From: Hypsibius dujardini
Lineage: Eukaryota; Tardigrada; Eutardigrada; Parachela; Hypsibiidae
DNA: 27,386 nucleotides
Assembly (NCBI GenBank): GCA_001579985.1
Contig: LRSR01014674.1
Span: forward strand, 1 to 27,386
Direction: 5' to 3'
The position numbers and the translations under genes were made by a program. How positions within the stretch are numbered: the stretch's first letter is position 1; every line of letters begins with the position of its first letter. This document shows, piece after piece, positions 1-9,708 of the stretch. Below the pieces are notes generated by a model. That model worked only from the letters and a program-made list of their open reading frames with translations. It had not been told where the DNA came from and searched no databases.

Positions 1-795
1 ACATACTTTCTTTTGCGCAATGTAATAAGGTTTTCATATGTTGGACTTTATGGTATGGTGTCTCCAATTGAACTGTCCCCTCGGTACTTTGACATGCTTT
101 CAAAATTCAAGCAGCGAATGTCTTGAAAGAAGCCTACATTAGCGAGCAAGTTTCGCTTCCTTTTGCTCATTTTTAAAATTTTGATGCTAAAAATGAGTAC
201 AAAATGCTCTACTCGTACAGATAGAAAGGTGCACTATATTGGCGATTGCCCGATTTGTTTCTGTCATCGATAATCAAGAATTCCCATGCTGTGCTTGAAT
301 TACATTTGCATAAATGTAAACACGAGGCAATGATCATCAACCATGCGAGTCATGCTCTGCTTGGCGTTTTGATGCGCCAGTTTTACCTTACCAGTCGTGA
401 ACATCGTTCGATTGTTTGGAGACGGTATCTGAACGAGGTCTAGTCGACTGTCAAAAGTGGAGGCTAAAAATAATATGAAAATCTGCTGTAGTAACATTAA
501 TACAATATAATTGTACGTTCATAGTCCGTGCTAGATGCCAGACCACAAAATTTAAGATCGTTTGGAAACCAACTGACATCTTCCCACAGCAATGACCCAG
601 GCAACAACAACGAGCTCTCTTCCTGCAGAAGCTTTGTCTTTGTAACAATCAAAAGAAGAACCAATTGCTGGTGAGTACTCGATAGACGAATAGTCAATAC
701 TGTATCTCATACTAGTTATCTTCATCGATGGCGACACCTGCTTTTTGAGCCATATTTAGTAAAGGTTGGATAAAGGTTAGTGATGCAGTCAGGGG
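1..795. other. Downstream flank and 3' UTR of the DIXDC1-like gene
   Basis: The minus-strand DIXDC1-like gene ends at 796, so its 3' UTR must occupy part of this stretch. I see no AATAAA on the minus strand close to the stop. The open frames here (for example 246-443 plus, 451-648 minus) are about 65 codons or shorter, overlap on both strands and show no recognisable protein. No repeat or RNA gene is evident. Confidence 0.5.
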
Positions 796-3700
796 CTAGA
801 CATGCGTATCTAAACTGGTGAGTTCTAACGACACCATAATTCTGCCATCAACGTCCGGAACTAAAGCATTATCTTTGGTGATCTGTAAAAAAAGACTCCG
901 TCTGTCCCCACTACAGTAGGAAGATATTATAACATGAAAGATCCCTTCTTACCTCTTCCTTGACACGACCAACATCGGGATCAATTGTTTCAAAGTAATA
1001 GCGATAGACGGGCGGGCGGTCAATCACTTTTCGAATGTCAAATAAGGTAATTTCGCGGAAGCTACAAAGATCAGATTGACAACTAAAGAAATGCTTAAAT
1101 AGTAATCACGGCATTTGTACAGTACTTGCCAACATACTGTTTTGTAATGCTGCATCGAATGGGTGTGGTGGACCCCTCAATCTGATAAAGGACTTTAGTC
1201 ACAAAAAGACTACTGCATGCTTCTCCACCGTAGGCAGAAGCAGAGAGGGGCTTGGCGTGAGCCGGTTGGAAGCCTTCCTCGTCTCCTCCAAATGTTCGTT
1301 GTCTTTGGGGCTCGTATAGGGATGAGGGTAAGGGGGGACAAGAATGGTTCTTGTTGCTGTGAAGCTGAGCAATGATCAAATCTTTCGAGTCCAGCTCTTT
1401 CTGTAGCAAGTTAGAATTATTACTCCAACTTTGTTCATCACCTCAAGAAGGTACAATGCACTATAAATGTGAGTGAGAAAAGCCTAACCCTGAGGTCTGC
1501 CAGTTGGCGGTTTTTGAAGTCCATCTTCTTCTGAAATTCGGTTTGCTCCAACGATGGCGACGAAGAAGCGTTGCTGGAGGTGGAAGAGTTGCAGTTGTTC
1601 AGATTCATCACCTGCAAATCACATTTGGTACATCTTCATATGGCACCAAAGAAACATCTACGCCCTCACCTGCATCTTCTGTAGATCCTCTCGGACCCGG
1701 TATAGTTCTTGCTCCACCTGCTTTATTTTTTGAATGAGTCCGCTTTTGGTTGTTTCCAGGATGGAACAACGGTCTTTATAGGTGGAAATGTCGGCATGGA
1801 GAGCCTGATTGGATGCGGCCATTTCATCCATCAAAGCCAGTAGTGCGATCTGCTAGTTAATCCCACAATTATCGTTCTGCTATCACTAATTACCATATGA
1901 CTTGTACAGTGAATTACCTGCTGAGTATCCAATAGGCTCTTGATGTCGTCTTGTGTATTTGACGGTACCAAAAGCGATGTTGTGGTGCGCTTTATCTACA
2001 ACCCGGCTATAGTTATGTCAATTATATGATTGCAAGTAGCGTAACACGCCACACAGTACCGGCACATACCATTTCTTGGAGCTTCTCTTTGACAACCTTC
2101 ACTTCGGACGAATCCTCACACCCAAAATCGCCTTTCGAACCGTGTCTCGGTTCATTTTCTTCCTCCGGATCAGTGTCCAGAGAATCGCCGTATGTTGGCA
2201 TAGTATCGGTAAAGGTTACCCTTCGGCCGTTGTCGCGATCAGCTCCATTTCTACTGCAGACAATGGGTTTGTAAAAAATTAGCATGGGTACTGGTAAGGT
2301 ACTGTACATGTATATGTAACTTTACCTCAAACTAGAGTAGCTCTTGGACTTGCGCAACGGTGAGGGCAGCGTAAGTGAGCCGGTTTTGGAAGGTGTCTTA
2401 ACGAGGGAGCTATCGTCTTCCCGGTAACTAATACTGCTGACTAGTGAGGAGGCAACTTGACCGGATCTGTTTGGAGTGGTGGTGATGGGAGTTGTGCTTA
2501 GACCGTAGACATTATTTTTGCTGTATTTGATTGAGAGTTGCTGTTGTGGTGTAATGGATTCCGGCTTAAAGTGGCCAGCCAGCGCGTGAATCAACCTGAG
2601 AAGCGGTTTCAGCTCCCCTCTCGCGAGATCTGCAAAGTCAACGGACTATCAATCATTGCAACGTAGTACAAATGAAAGATCTACATATACAGCACACCGA
2701 CTGCTTATTGTTTTTTCTAGCTTTTTCTAGTACAGTATATTAGTTGTGCATAGACAACCGAGCGCGCCGTTGATCTGTATTCCAGTTTGTTTGAGCGGCA
2801 GTTTACGGATATTAGAGAGCAAAATGCCAATTAGTAACTGATTCAGTAGTTTTTATACATAAGTTATTACAAAAAGAAAAAGTAAATAAGATAATTTGCT
2901 CCACATTTTTAGGGGATTTTTTATGAAGGAAAAAATGAAACGCTCCCTTCATTATCAAGAGTCCGGTGAGAGGGAAAACTACTTGCTCTTTGTTTAACAT
3001 AATAAATAACTGTCCATGTTGGAAACGACCTTATAAACAGTTTTTTCTCGCGATACTGCTATGAAAACAAAGTCTGCACTATTCTCGGCAAGATATCTGA
3101 TGCTTCCAATGCCATTCATTGCATTTTAAATTATTTTTTTATTGCACTAGAGCTTTTTCAGACGTTGAAGTGCCTTTTGCTTAAATTAAACGACTGGACG
3201 TACCGGCAACGTTAATAGTTGGATGCAATGCCACCCGTTGGAGAGTAAGATAACGGAGAATTGCGTTATAGTTGGATATCCTCACTGGAAGAGATTGTGG
3301 AGCAGGCTGCCAGTCCACGCCGGAAAGACGATGGTTCCCTGAAATTGAAGCCAGCCAATCGAATCAGTCGCGTTCTGCGTTCCATCAAGTAAAGCCTATT
3401 CGTCATAATTGCGAGTTCTTGTGTTTCAGTTGGCGAGATAAGAAAGTCCTAGGTAATGAATGGGATTGCCAGAAAAGGTCGCGATATCTGCAGGCTGCTT
3501 ATGGTGACGCATGCATGCTCTGTGACAAATGATATGCAGGAACATATGTTGACATACTCACCAAGAATCTCAATTAAACTGGCCACAAGAGTTCCGTCTT
3601 GTAGTTCGGTCCGAATGTCCTGGATCGGCCGAATAGCTTGCGGGTGTTTCTTGAGCTGACAGTTGATCCATGTCAGGTAGGCTTGATAGTGCTGAAAATA

Positions 3701-6037
3701 AGTAATGCATCCAAATGTTCTTTCATTACTTGTTAATTGTAACACATCAACCATGTATTGGAAATTTTAAAGAGGGTATGTAACTGCATTAATTGTGCCA
3801 ATGAAGTACAAGACTTTCGTTGTTGTTGGGCTCCTCTGGGTTCTAGGAGCTACCAGCATGGGACTTGCCAATTGGGTTTTGATGTCATTGGAACCCATTT
3901 TAAGCACGCAAATAGGAGCAAAAACTGGAACAGAAATGGAGGCGCAATGTGCCTACTAAGCTTTACTTACGACTATAGAAGTTCGGCAAAGAAGAGTCAA
4001 TCTCATCAATCATGTCCGATCGTCGGACAGTTTACGCTCATGTTAACAATAGCTCCTTTCGCACTTAAGGGATACTTGTCATTTTTCATTCTGAGCGAAG
4101 TGCTAAACAAGACAGCCTTGAGCCTTTGACTAATTCGGATTCCCAAATTCTCTTTATATCTATGCACTATGTGACGTATATACACGTATATGTAGTCCAG
4201 ACCCTCATGCAGTACTTAATTATTTCTTGCTCTGTGTGCATTTTAACTAGCATAGTGTACTATGTATGTATATTGCCAATGGTTGGTTAGTAAAAAGGAA
4301 GGAGCATGGAAGACGGAAAGTGGGAAAAAATTAACAGCTGAGAAAAAGTGTGAATTAATGAAGAAGAGCCGGAAGCCTTGTTGAAGGGAAGCAATTGTCT
4401 ATCTTGGCAAAAGCAGCCTAATTTTATTATTTGGCTTTCCCAATGAAAGCAAGTTGCTGTAGTGTTTTCGAATGTACTACTAACTACCACAGTGTCGTAT
4501 GTGATTAAAATTAATCCTAGTTGGTCAGCCTAACTGATTTGGCGGCGACAAGTAGGGCACACGTCGGGAAGGCATATTTCAAGCTGCGCTATTCGTTTCG
4601 TTCCGCTTGGTTGAACATAAACAAGCCGGTTCATCACAATCAAATCGAATCGATCGGTTCTGGGGAGAAAAAATTACTCGTGAAAAATCACGCAGCTCGT
4701 AGCGGAATACTTATTCCGCTGCGAGCTGCGTGGTCCCTGGCTCTGAAAAAGGCGAACCGTTAAAGTAAGAAAAGTGAAACGTGTCAATGAACCTCTCAGC
4801 CCTTAGCTCATTCTATTCAGTGATAATGAGAGAGATGGTGCGATGAGTAAAAGACTACTAACTCAAGTGGTTGTTGCTGTTGCAATTGTTGCGGTGTAGC
4901 AAGAATAATAATATTTCATCGGTAACTACAGTACACAACCTAAAACTTATCGCTAAAGTATGCATAAGAAAGAATATTGAGATCTTCATAGTGAACGCAT
5001 GTAGATTGCAATATTTTAACTAGCAGTCCGATCCACTGAAATCATGAATCCATAAGTTTTTAAACTGCGTTTAAAAGCGTATGGACATATAAACTGGGAC
5101 TTGAACGTATGGGGTAAGGACAGTCGTCCTCGGAGGATTAAAGACAACTTATCCGATCGGATAAACAGCTTCGTCTGGTCCGCATCATACTAGTGCTAGT
5201 ACTGTTTGCTTAGATTAAGTTCAAGGCTACCTTACAAGTCTTTCCACCAGTACTGTGCAACAACCTTTTTCTTTATTTTTATTAACAATTCAGTAATGCT
5301 CCATACCCAATATGCCTCGGTACTTGAATCGTGATTTTTATGGGAAGGTATTTTAAGTTAACAGGAAACGATTTGGTTGTTAGCAGGTAGAACCATGTGT
5401 GCTAGTTAAGCAAAACCTGCAACGTTCCGCGCGAGTACCGGTACAGTCTGAACTGTCTGCCAATTTTCCACAATATATATGATGGGATCCCATCTTACAT
5501 ATCATGACTGTATTGTACTGTACAGAAGCTAAGGACTTGAAGAGTTAGGCCATTGAGAAGATTGAGCCTCTATGTTTGGGCTTTTCTGTAGTAATTAAAG
5601 ACGGAGAGTTCTATTTAGGGTCCCCGAAAACCCGATCAATGAAATGCTCTTACCACAATTGCAATTAAGTTTAGTGCAAAACGGAAACGTGGTGCTACGT
5701 AGTAGTATAGCGAAGCAATTACTCGTGACCGCATTAAACAGGCAGTAAAAAAGCAATAAGTTATAGTTAGGCCGTGAACGAATCAGCCAACCTGTCATGA
5801 CTGCAACGGAATGTTTATCGGTAGGCGTGGCCAGATGTTGAAAATAGGGGCCGGCGCTCATTTAACACGTATCATTTTCTTTTCGGTGAAAAGAACTTCT
5901 CAATTACTGCTAATGATTATGAAGGATTGCCATTTGACGGAATATCATTGGATTTAATGGAACGGAGGACTTACCGACCACTCGGTGCCGTTGATAGATG
6001 TGCCGTTAACGGGCGGTGTGCTCGAGACCCCGGACAT
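796..6037 (-). CDS. DIXDC1: DIXDC1/Ccd1-like protein (CH, coiled coil, DIX)
   Basis: DIXDC1 proteins are positive regulators of Wnt/beta-catenin signalling that bind actin-linked structures and polymerise with Dishevelled and Axin through the DIX domain. Exons, 5' to 3' on the minus strand: 6037-5975, 3691-3562, 3338-3204, 2629-2326, 2253-2070, 1995-1918, 1849-1670, 1611-1489, 1400-1126, 1061-953, 882-796. All junctions are GT-AG and phase-consistent, giving 555 aa. Residues about 22-132 form a calponin-homology domain (HYQAYLTWINCQLKKHP; LIHALAGHFKP closes it, as in vertebrate DIXDC1). A serine-rich linker follows, then charged heptad-like helices at about 270-420. The DIX domain is at about 465-552 (VTKVLYQIEG, YRYYFETIDPDVG, PDVDGRIMVSLE). 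Start: the ATG of MSGVSSTPPVNG is the first in-frame ATG after a stop at about 6110; another upstream exon is possible. The acceptor of the seventh exon is a tandem tagcag, which could add one Gln. Confidence 0.9.
3801..3959 (+). CDS. Possible small signal-peptide-like ORF, antisense within an intron
   Basis: A 52-codon ATG-to-TAA frame starts MKYKTFVVVGLLWVLGATS, which has a basic n-region, a hydrophobic core and a small-residue cleavage-like site. The remaining 30 residues contain one Cys near the end. It lies on the plus strand inside the first intron of the minus-strand DIXDC1-like gene. There is no recognised family, and a frame this short with a hydrophobic start can easily occur by chance. 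I found no convincing spliced extension. Confidence 0.2.
   Translation: MKYKTFVVVGLLWVLGATSMGLANWVLMSLEPILSTQIGAKTGTEMEAQCAY
4689..4732. repeat. Near-perfect 21-bp hairpin
   Basis: Arms 4689-4709 and 4712-4732 are reverse complements with one mismatch (a G:U wobble in RNA), separated by 2 bp (left arm begins CACGCAGCTCG). The pairing stops abruptly at both outer ends. The loop is too tight for a typical miRNA precursor. It may be a relic of a foldback element or a cruciform-forming palindrome within the DIXDC1 intron. Confidence 0.8.
5149..5164. repeat. Perfect 16-bp palindrome with two GATA-type half-sites
   Basis: TTATCCGATCGGATAA reads identically on both strands. Each half contains a GGATAA/TTATCC core of the kind bound by GATA factors. 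It lies in the DIXDC1 first intron. A regulatory role is inference only. Confidence 0.6.
5481..5494. repeat. Perfect 14-bp palindrome
   Basis: GATGGGATCCCATC is self-complementary and sits in an AT-rich context (ATATAT before it, TTACATAT after it). It lies in the DIXDC1 first intron. No function is assigned. Confidence 0.6.
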
Positions 6038-6372
6038 GACTACCAATGCAGTGTCAGATCCAGATTCTCGCCCATTCACATCACCTAGTACTGCATACTG
6101 GATGAATCATCATTAGAGTTCTTCAAAAAGTCTATCCGATTCAAGTGCAGTCAGTATATGGTAACAGAGTCAACACAAAGTCAGTTAGTATTGTTTCCAA
6201 TATTCCGTTGGAGAGACAAACAAAAAGATTGAATTTAACGGATTGTGCTGACTAGTCGGGAATAGAACTGACGCTTAGAATTTAGTCAGAATTCTCCATA
6301 ATCAAAAGATCAATATTCGCCGTAGTTGTTAGCTCAGGATAAGTATTTGTAAGTGTGACTGCGGGCCGACTC

Positions 6373-7438
6373 TCACTCTTTCATTGCACGGTCAAAACAC
6401 CTGCAATGCAATGACTGGACCAATTGCTCTGCCTCGTACTCCCGAGCATGTAATAAGTCCAATTTGAAATCAATAATAACACTCCTTCCAGGGTGTCGGT
6501 CCATTGGATTCAGCTGGATTTTTAGACCAGTCTTCTTTACTGCCGGTAATGTCATCCCATCCCACCAGTGGCTGTTAACGAGAGCGGAAAGTGAATCGGA
6601 ATCAGAGCAAACTTTGACGACTCGTAAAATGGTGTCGTGAGTAGCACTAGTAGAAAGTACAGTATGAAAGGTAAGAGAGGGACGCAGTAGATGAATGACC
6701 AGCGCGGTGAGTAAGTAATAATAAGCGATGCGATCCGACGGAGGTTTGTCTTGTCTGTAGTGTAATAACTGTTTCGTGCCAGTTAGAGCATATCCGCAGT
6801 CAGTGGCGGGCGGGGCGACCACTCTCACGGACAGTGCGAGGCGAGTGAGGTGTGCAGGACCAAATTGAAAAATTGTCTCATTAGGATGTCGGTGAATTTG
6901 GGTGAAGTGAAGACTGAAAAGTCACAATAATAATAATGAGAAATTCAACCGCGAGCATGCAGCTAGTCTCACTCACAAGTTGAAGACTCACATTAGTCAT
7001 ACAGTCTGCGTCAACGAACATCCCCAGCTGCATCACGCACCCGTTTATATTTTGTACTCGTATATGTCTATATGTTACATGTTCTCGGAGATGGGGTGGG
7101 CCGTGGTGACCTCAAGGGAAGGAGATAGGGCCTTTAAATTGACAACTCCAACCAAAACCCGCTAATTCGATCCAGCAATACTATTCGTCTGCTTTCCCAG
7201 GGGATAGATAACTCGAGCCTAATATACTGCAAGATGAAACGACTAGCAAAAACAATGTGCCCTCAAAAGAAAGCAAACAGGCATTTTCACGCACGTATTA
7301 CTAGTACCAATTTGGAGGAACCTTAAATTATTCATTTATTTTCTGTTCTTTGCGAGCCTACCAGTACTCTGTGTGGTTCAGTTGCCAATGGCAAATTCTT
7401 TGCAGATGTCAAAGGCAATTAACGACAGGCTCTCCCAT
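6373..7438 (-). CDS. Unrecognised protein, two supported exons plus a tentative first exon
   Basis: The last exon (6913-6373) is open for 180 codons and ends in TGA. It is preceded by a good acceptor (pyrimidine tract then cag). In-frame residues upstream of any ATG read well (LHFTQIHRHPNETIFQFGPA), so splicing into it is required. The exon 7161-7079 ends in phase 2 at gtaaca and joins exactly in frame, giving RVLVGVVNLKALSPSLEV then TTAHPISENI. A tentative first exon (7438-7424, MGEPV, donor gttaat) would start the protein, for about 212 aa. The beta-strand-like opening could be a C2-type fold. A short QFGPAH stretch faintly recalls CEP120, but that is too little to name it. It lies between BTBD10 (stop at 7775) and DIXDC1 on the same strand. 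The first exon and true start are uncertain. Confidence 0.45.
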
Positions 7439-7773
7439 TTTTTGGGACAAAATCAACAGCCGAGAGTAGCGGGACGACGGGATGATTGCACGGCCCTGTG
7501 AGGAATGACTAACAGCTTATCTGACTACAGTAATATTATCCACAAAAAATGGAATTGGGCTGGAACAAACAACACGTTTCAAATCAAATCAACCAGCTGT
7601 ACAGGCCAAAAACGGACATTCAACCAGGGCGCCATCTCTCGAGTAGCAAAATCCAAAGAGAAGAAATCAACGTTTTCCAAGCTCCAGCAGGTAGAGCAAA
7701 CGCCAGCATAACATCTCGGACCGAAATCTTTTAGTACAAGTGAGAAAAATGTATTCCTAGTTAGTAGTTGTCC

Positions 7774-7779
7774 TTTATT
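7774..7779 (-). terminator. Poly(A) signal overlapping the BTBD10 stop codon
   Basis: On the minus strand the last codon and stop (GAA TAA) run into AGG, creating a canonical AATAAA that overlaps the stop. No other AATAAA or ATTAAA is seen in the next roughly 40 nt downstream, so a very short 3' UTR is possible. Confidence 0.45.
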
Positions 7780-9708
7780 CATGCTCGTCTTCCTCGCCAC
7801 TAGATGCGCCACCGTCTGCAGCAGCAATGGCCTGTTGCTGCAAGATTATCACTTCCGGCTCCGGCTGTTCCGCCTGCTCCTGCTCAAGAGGAATCTGAAC
7901 GATAGCATCGTCCAAGGGATGCTCAGCGGCGGCAGCAGCCAGCGAGCCGGCTGAGCGAGATCGAGAACGAATACACTGAAAATCGACATGCCTAAAACGA
8001 CACATTCAATTCTTAATCACCTGTACCAATAATTGAAGCACAGAGAAAAACTTGCCTGCTACGAGCATCTTCCTTTTCCCACGACAATCGAATGAAGGGT
8101 CGCTGGACGTAGAAATAGCTTGCTTCCATTTTGCCATCATGTCGGGGACGAATTCGATCAACGTGCGTCGGAAACCCTTCTATCCCAAGGCACACCTAAA
8201 AAACCAACGAACAATCTTTCATCTTAATGTATTAGCAAAGAATTCACTCAGCCTATGTAATCATCATTTTCACCCATGACTAGATAAATGCACTTTCCTT
8301 TGAGAGCCTAAATTCAACTTAACCTCGGGAAAAAATGGAAACCATCGCTTACATTAGTAATGAACCGACATATATTGTACTCCACCGATAAATGATTTAT
8401 TGGACTTTTGTCTCTAGTGTGAAACGCTGCTATAGTAATTAAACCCAAATGTATAATTAATACTACAAAAAAGGAGCGGCCATCGATTTTGCAAAAAAGC
8501 AGTTGCGCATGACCCATTGCTTAATCATTCTGCCACCTATTTTACCTTCTTGAAGCCCCTTTCGATGAGAACCGACTTAGCGACGTCACGATTCTCGAGG
8601 TACTTGAAAAATCCGTGCATTGCGGTACTCTGAATGACCTGTGACTGGCCTTCCCCCGAGGGAGGAGGCAGCTTCGGATTCCATTCCATCTGTTCATCGT
8701 CCTAAATAAAGGAAAGCACTTTTTTAGAAACCTGCCTTGAGAAATCTTAACAAACAAGTACACTAACCATTAAGATAACGACATTGCATTCCCTTTCTCC
8801 CCTGAGAGCACGTTGTACGATGCTGGGCATGATTTTTGATTCGAGAAAGTCTTCAAAGTGGCGTCGTGCACCATCATTCGCAATTTCATGTAGTAGTGCT
8901 CTCAAGTCGAAACTCTTAAAAAAAAAACAAAAACAGTTAATAAATAGAGAGGCTGTACATTTCCTGGAAAATACCTTGATAGATGCTGCCGTGAAGGGGA
9001 TAAGTAAATAATCACAGAGTTCACGGAGATCGGCCAGTTGCACATCGGGCGGACAAGTGATGTGGCCAAATCGAAAAAAGTCCTGCAAAAACCGACAAGC
9101 ATTGACAGGGCGATAACCATAAAGAAAGAATTATGTCAGATCAATATTGACTCGGACTAAGGAAAATGCCACCACAGCGGATGTTTACATCCGGATCCAC
9201 TATCTCTCTCTCTCTCTCTCTCTCTCTTTCGGCAAGGCAAAATTTTAAACTAAATTAACGCATCAAATTCTCAAACAAAAGTAAAGCGCCCCCCCCCCCA
9301 TCTCCAAGGCAACCAACCTCTGATCAATAAAAAAACTCTACTAGCAAAGACAATTAAACCGATCCTAATATAGTGACTTACCAGAGCAACACGGAAGAGA
9401 TCAGCGGAAAAGTCACTGTTGATTACAAATTCGCCGCGGTCAGTCTGCGGAACGATGGTAGGAAATGTAACCATCTTGCCTAGCATCGTTTCAGGATGAC
9501 AAGCGACAGATTCGCGATTGACTATGAAATGAGTGCCATTAACGATGAAAGTGACGTTGACCGGAGCAGCAGTGGGTGTGATAGTTGTAGTGGCATTGCT
9601 TCTCGCTAAATGGCCACGACTCTCGCTCCTTGAACTCCCGGTCAAGCTTGAGGAACCAACTTTGCCCTCCATACCTTTGGATAGACTGCGTGGTTTGGTC
9701 TGGTCCAT
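7775..9708 (-). CDS. BTBD10: BTB/POZ protein of the BTBD10/KCTD20 family
   Basis: BTBD10 and KCTD20 bind AKT and PP2A and favour AKT phosphorylation; the nematode relative supports motor-neuron survival. Exons on the minus strand: 9708-9382, 9082-8975, 8914-8768, 8701-8546, 8195-8056, 7991-7775, giving 364 aa. Residues 1-50 are a Ser/Thr-rich tail. The BTB fold starts at about 51 (NVTFIVNGTHFIVN, HPETMLGKM). Family hallmarks follow: LRELCDYLLIPF, LLHEIANDGARRHFE, GERECNVVILM, FFKYLENRDVAKSVL, GIEGFPTHVDRIRP, YVQRPFIRLSWEKE and HVDFQCIRSRS. An acidic, Ala/Gln-rich end closes the protein. The N-terminal tail is much shorter than in vertebrates. The start is firm: TAA GAA ATG places an in-frame stop two codons upstream. 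The intron 7992-8055 uses a GC donor (AG|gcaagt). The GC choice keeps the reading frame and restores SRHVDFQC exactly. Confidence 0.94.
9083..9381 (-). repeat. BTBD10 first intron with CT microsatellite and poly-C run
   Basis: The 299-bp intron holds an uninterrupted (TC)n tract at about 9203-9229 and an 11-base C run at 9289-9299. In pre-mRNA orientation these are GA- and G-rich. Both are likely length-variable. No other content is seen. Confidence 0.75.

Larger units (their letters stand above)
3692..5974 (-). other. Long first intron of the DIXDC1-like gene
   Basis: This 2283-bp intron lies between the exon encoding MSGVSSTPPVNG and the CH-domain exon. It is by far the longest intron in the window. 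It contains a 44-bp near-perfect hairpin (4689-4732), two perfect palindromes (5149-5164 and 5481-5494) and a possible small plus-strand ORF (3801-3959). Larger open frames such as 3758-4129 have no ATG start and no recognisable family. I see no further exon of the host gene, although alternative first exons cannot be excluded. Confidence 0.65.

Noticed and set aside
3272-3532. Plus-strand 86-codon frame
   Set aside because: It overlaps the minus-strand CH-domain exon at 3338-3204, which joins its neighbours in phase and matches DIXDC1; the plus frame is a shadow for part of its length and has no family.
3758-4129. Plus-strand 123-codon open frame in the DIXDC1 intron
   Set aside because: It begins at TTG, not ATG, shows no domain and has no splice partner; a nested ATG frame at 3801 is the only part with any pattern.
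4689-4732. Hairpin as a miRNA precursor
   Set aside because: The loop is only 2 nt and the pairing ends at 21 bp, unlike pre-miRNA stems of about 30 bp with larger loops; no known miRNA seed was recognised.
7505-7734. Overlapping plus-strand frames of 61-68 codons downstream of BTBD10
   Set aside because: Two different frames are open over the same short stretch, neither has a family or splice partner, and the region is best read as the spacer between two minus-strand genes.
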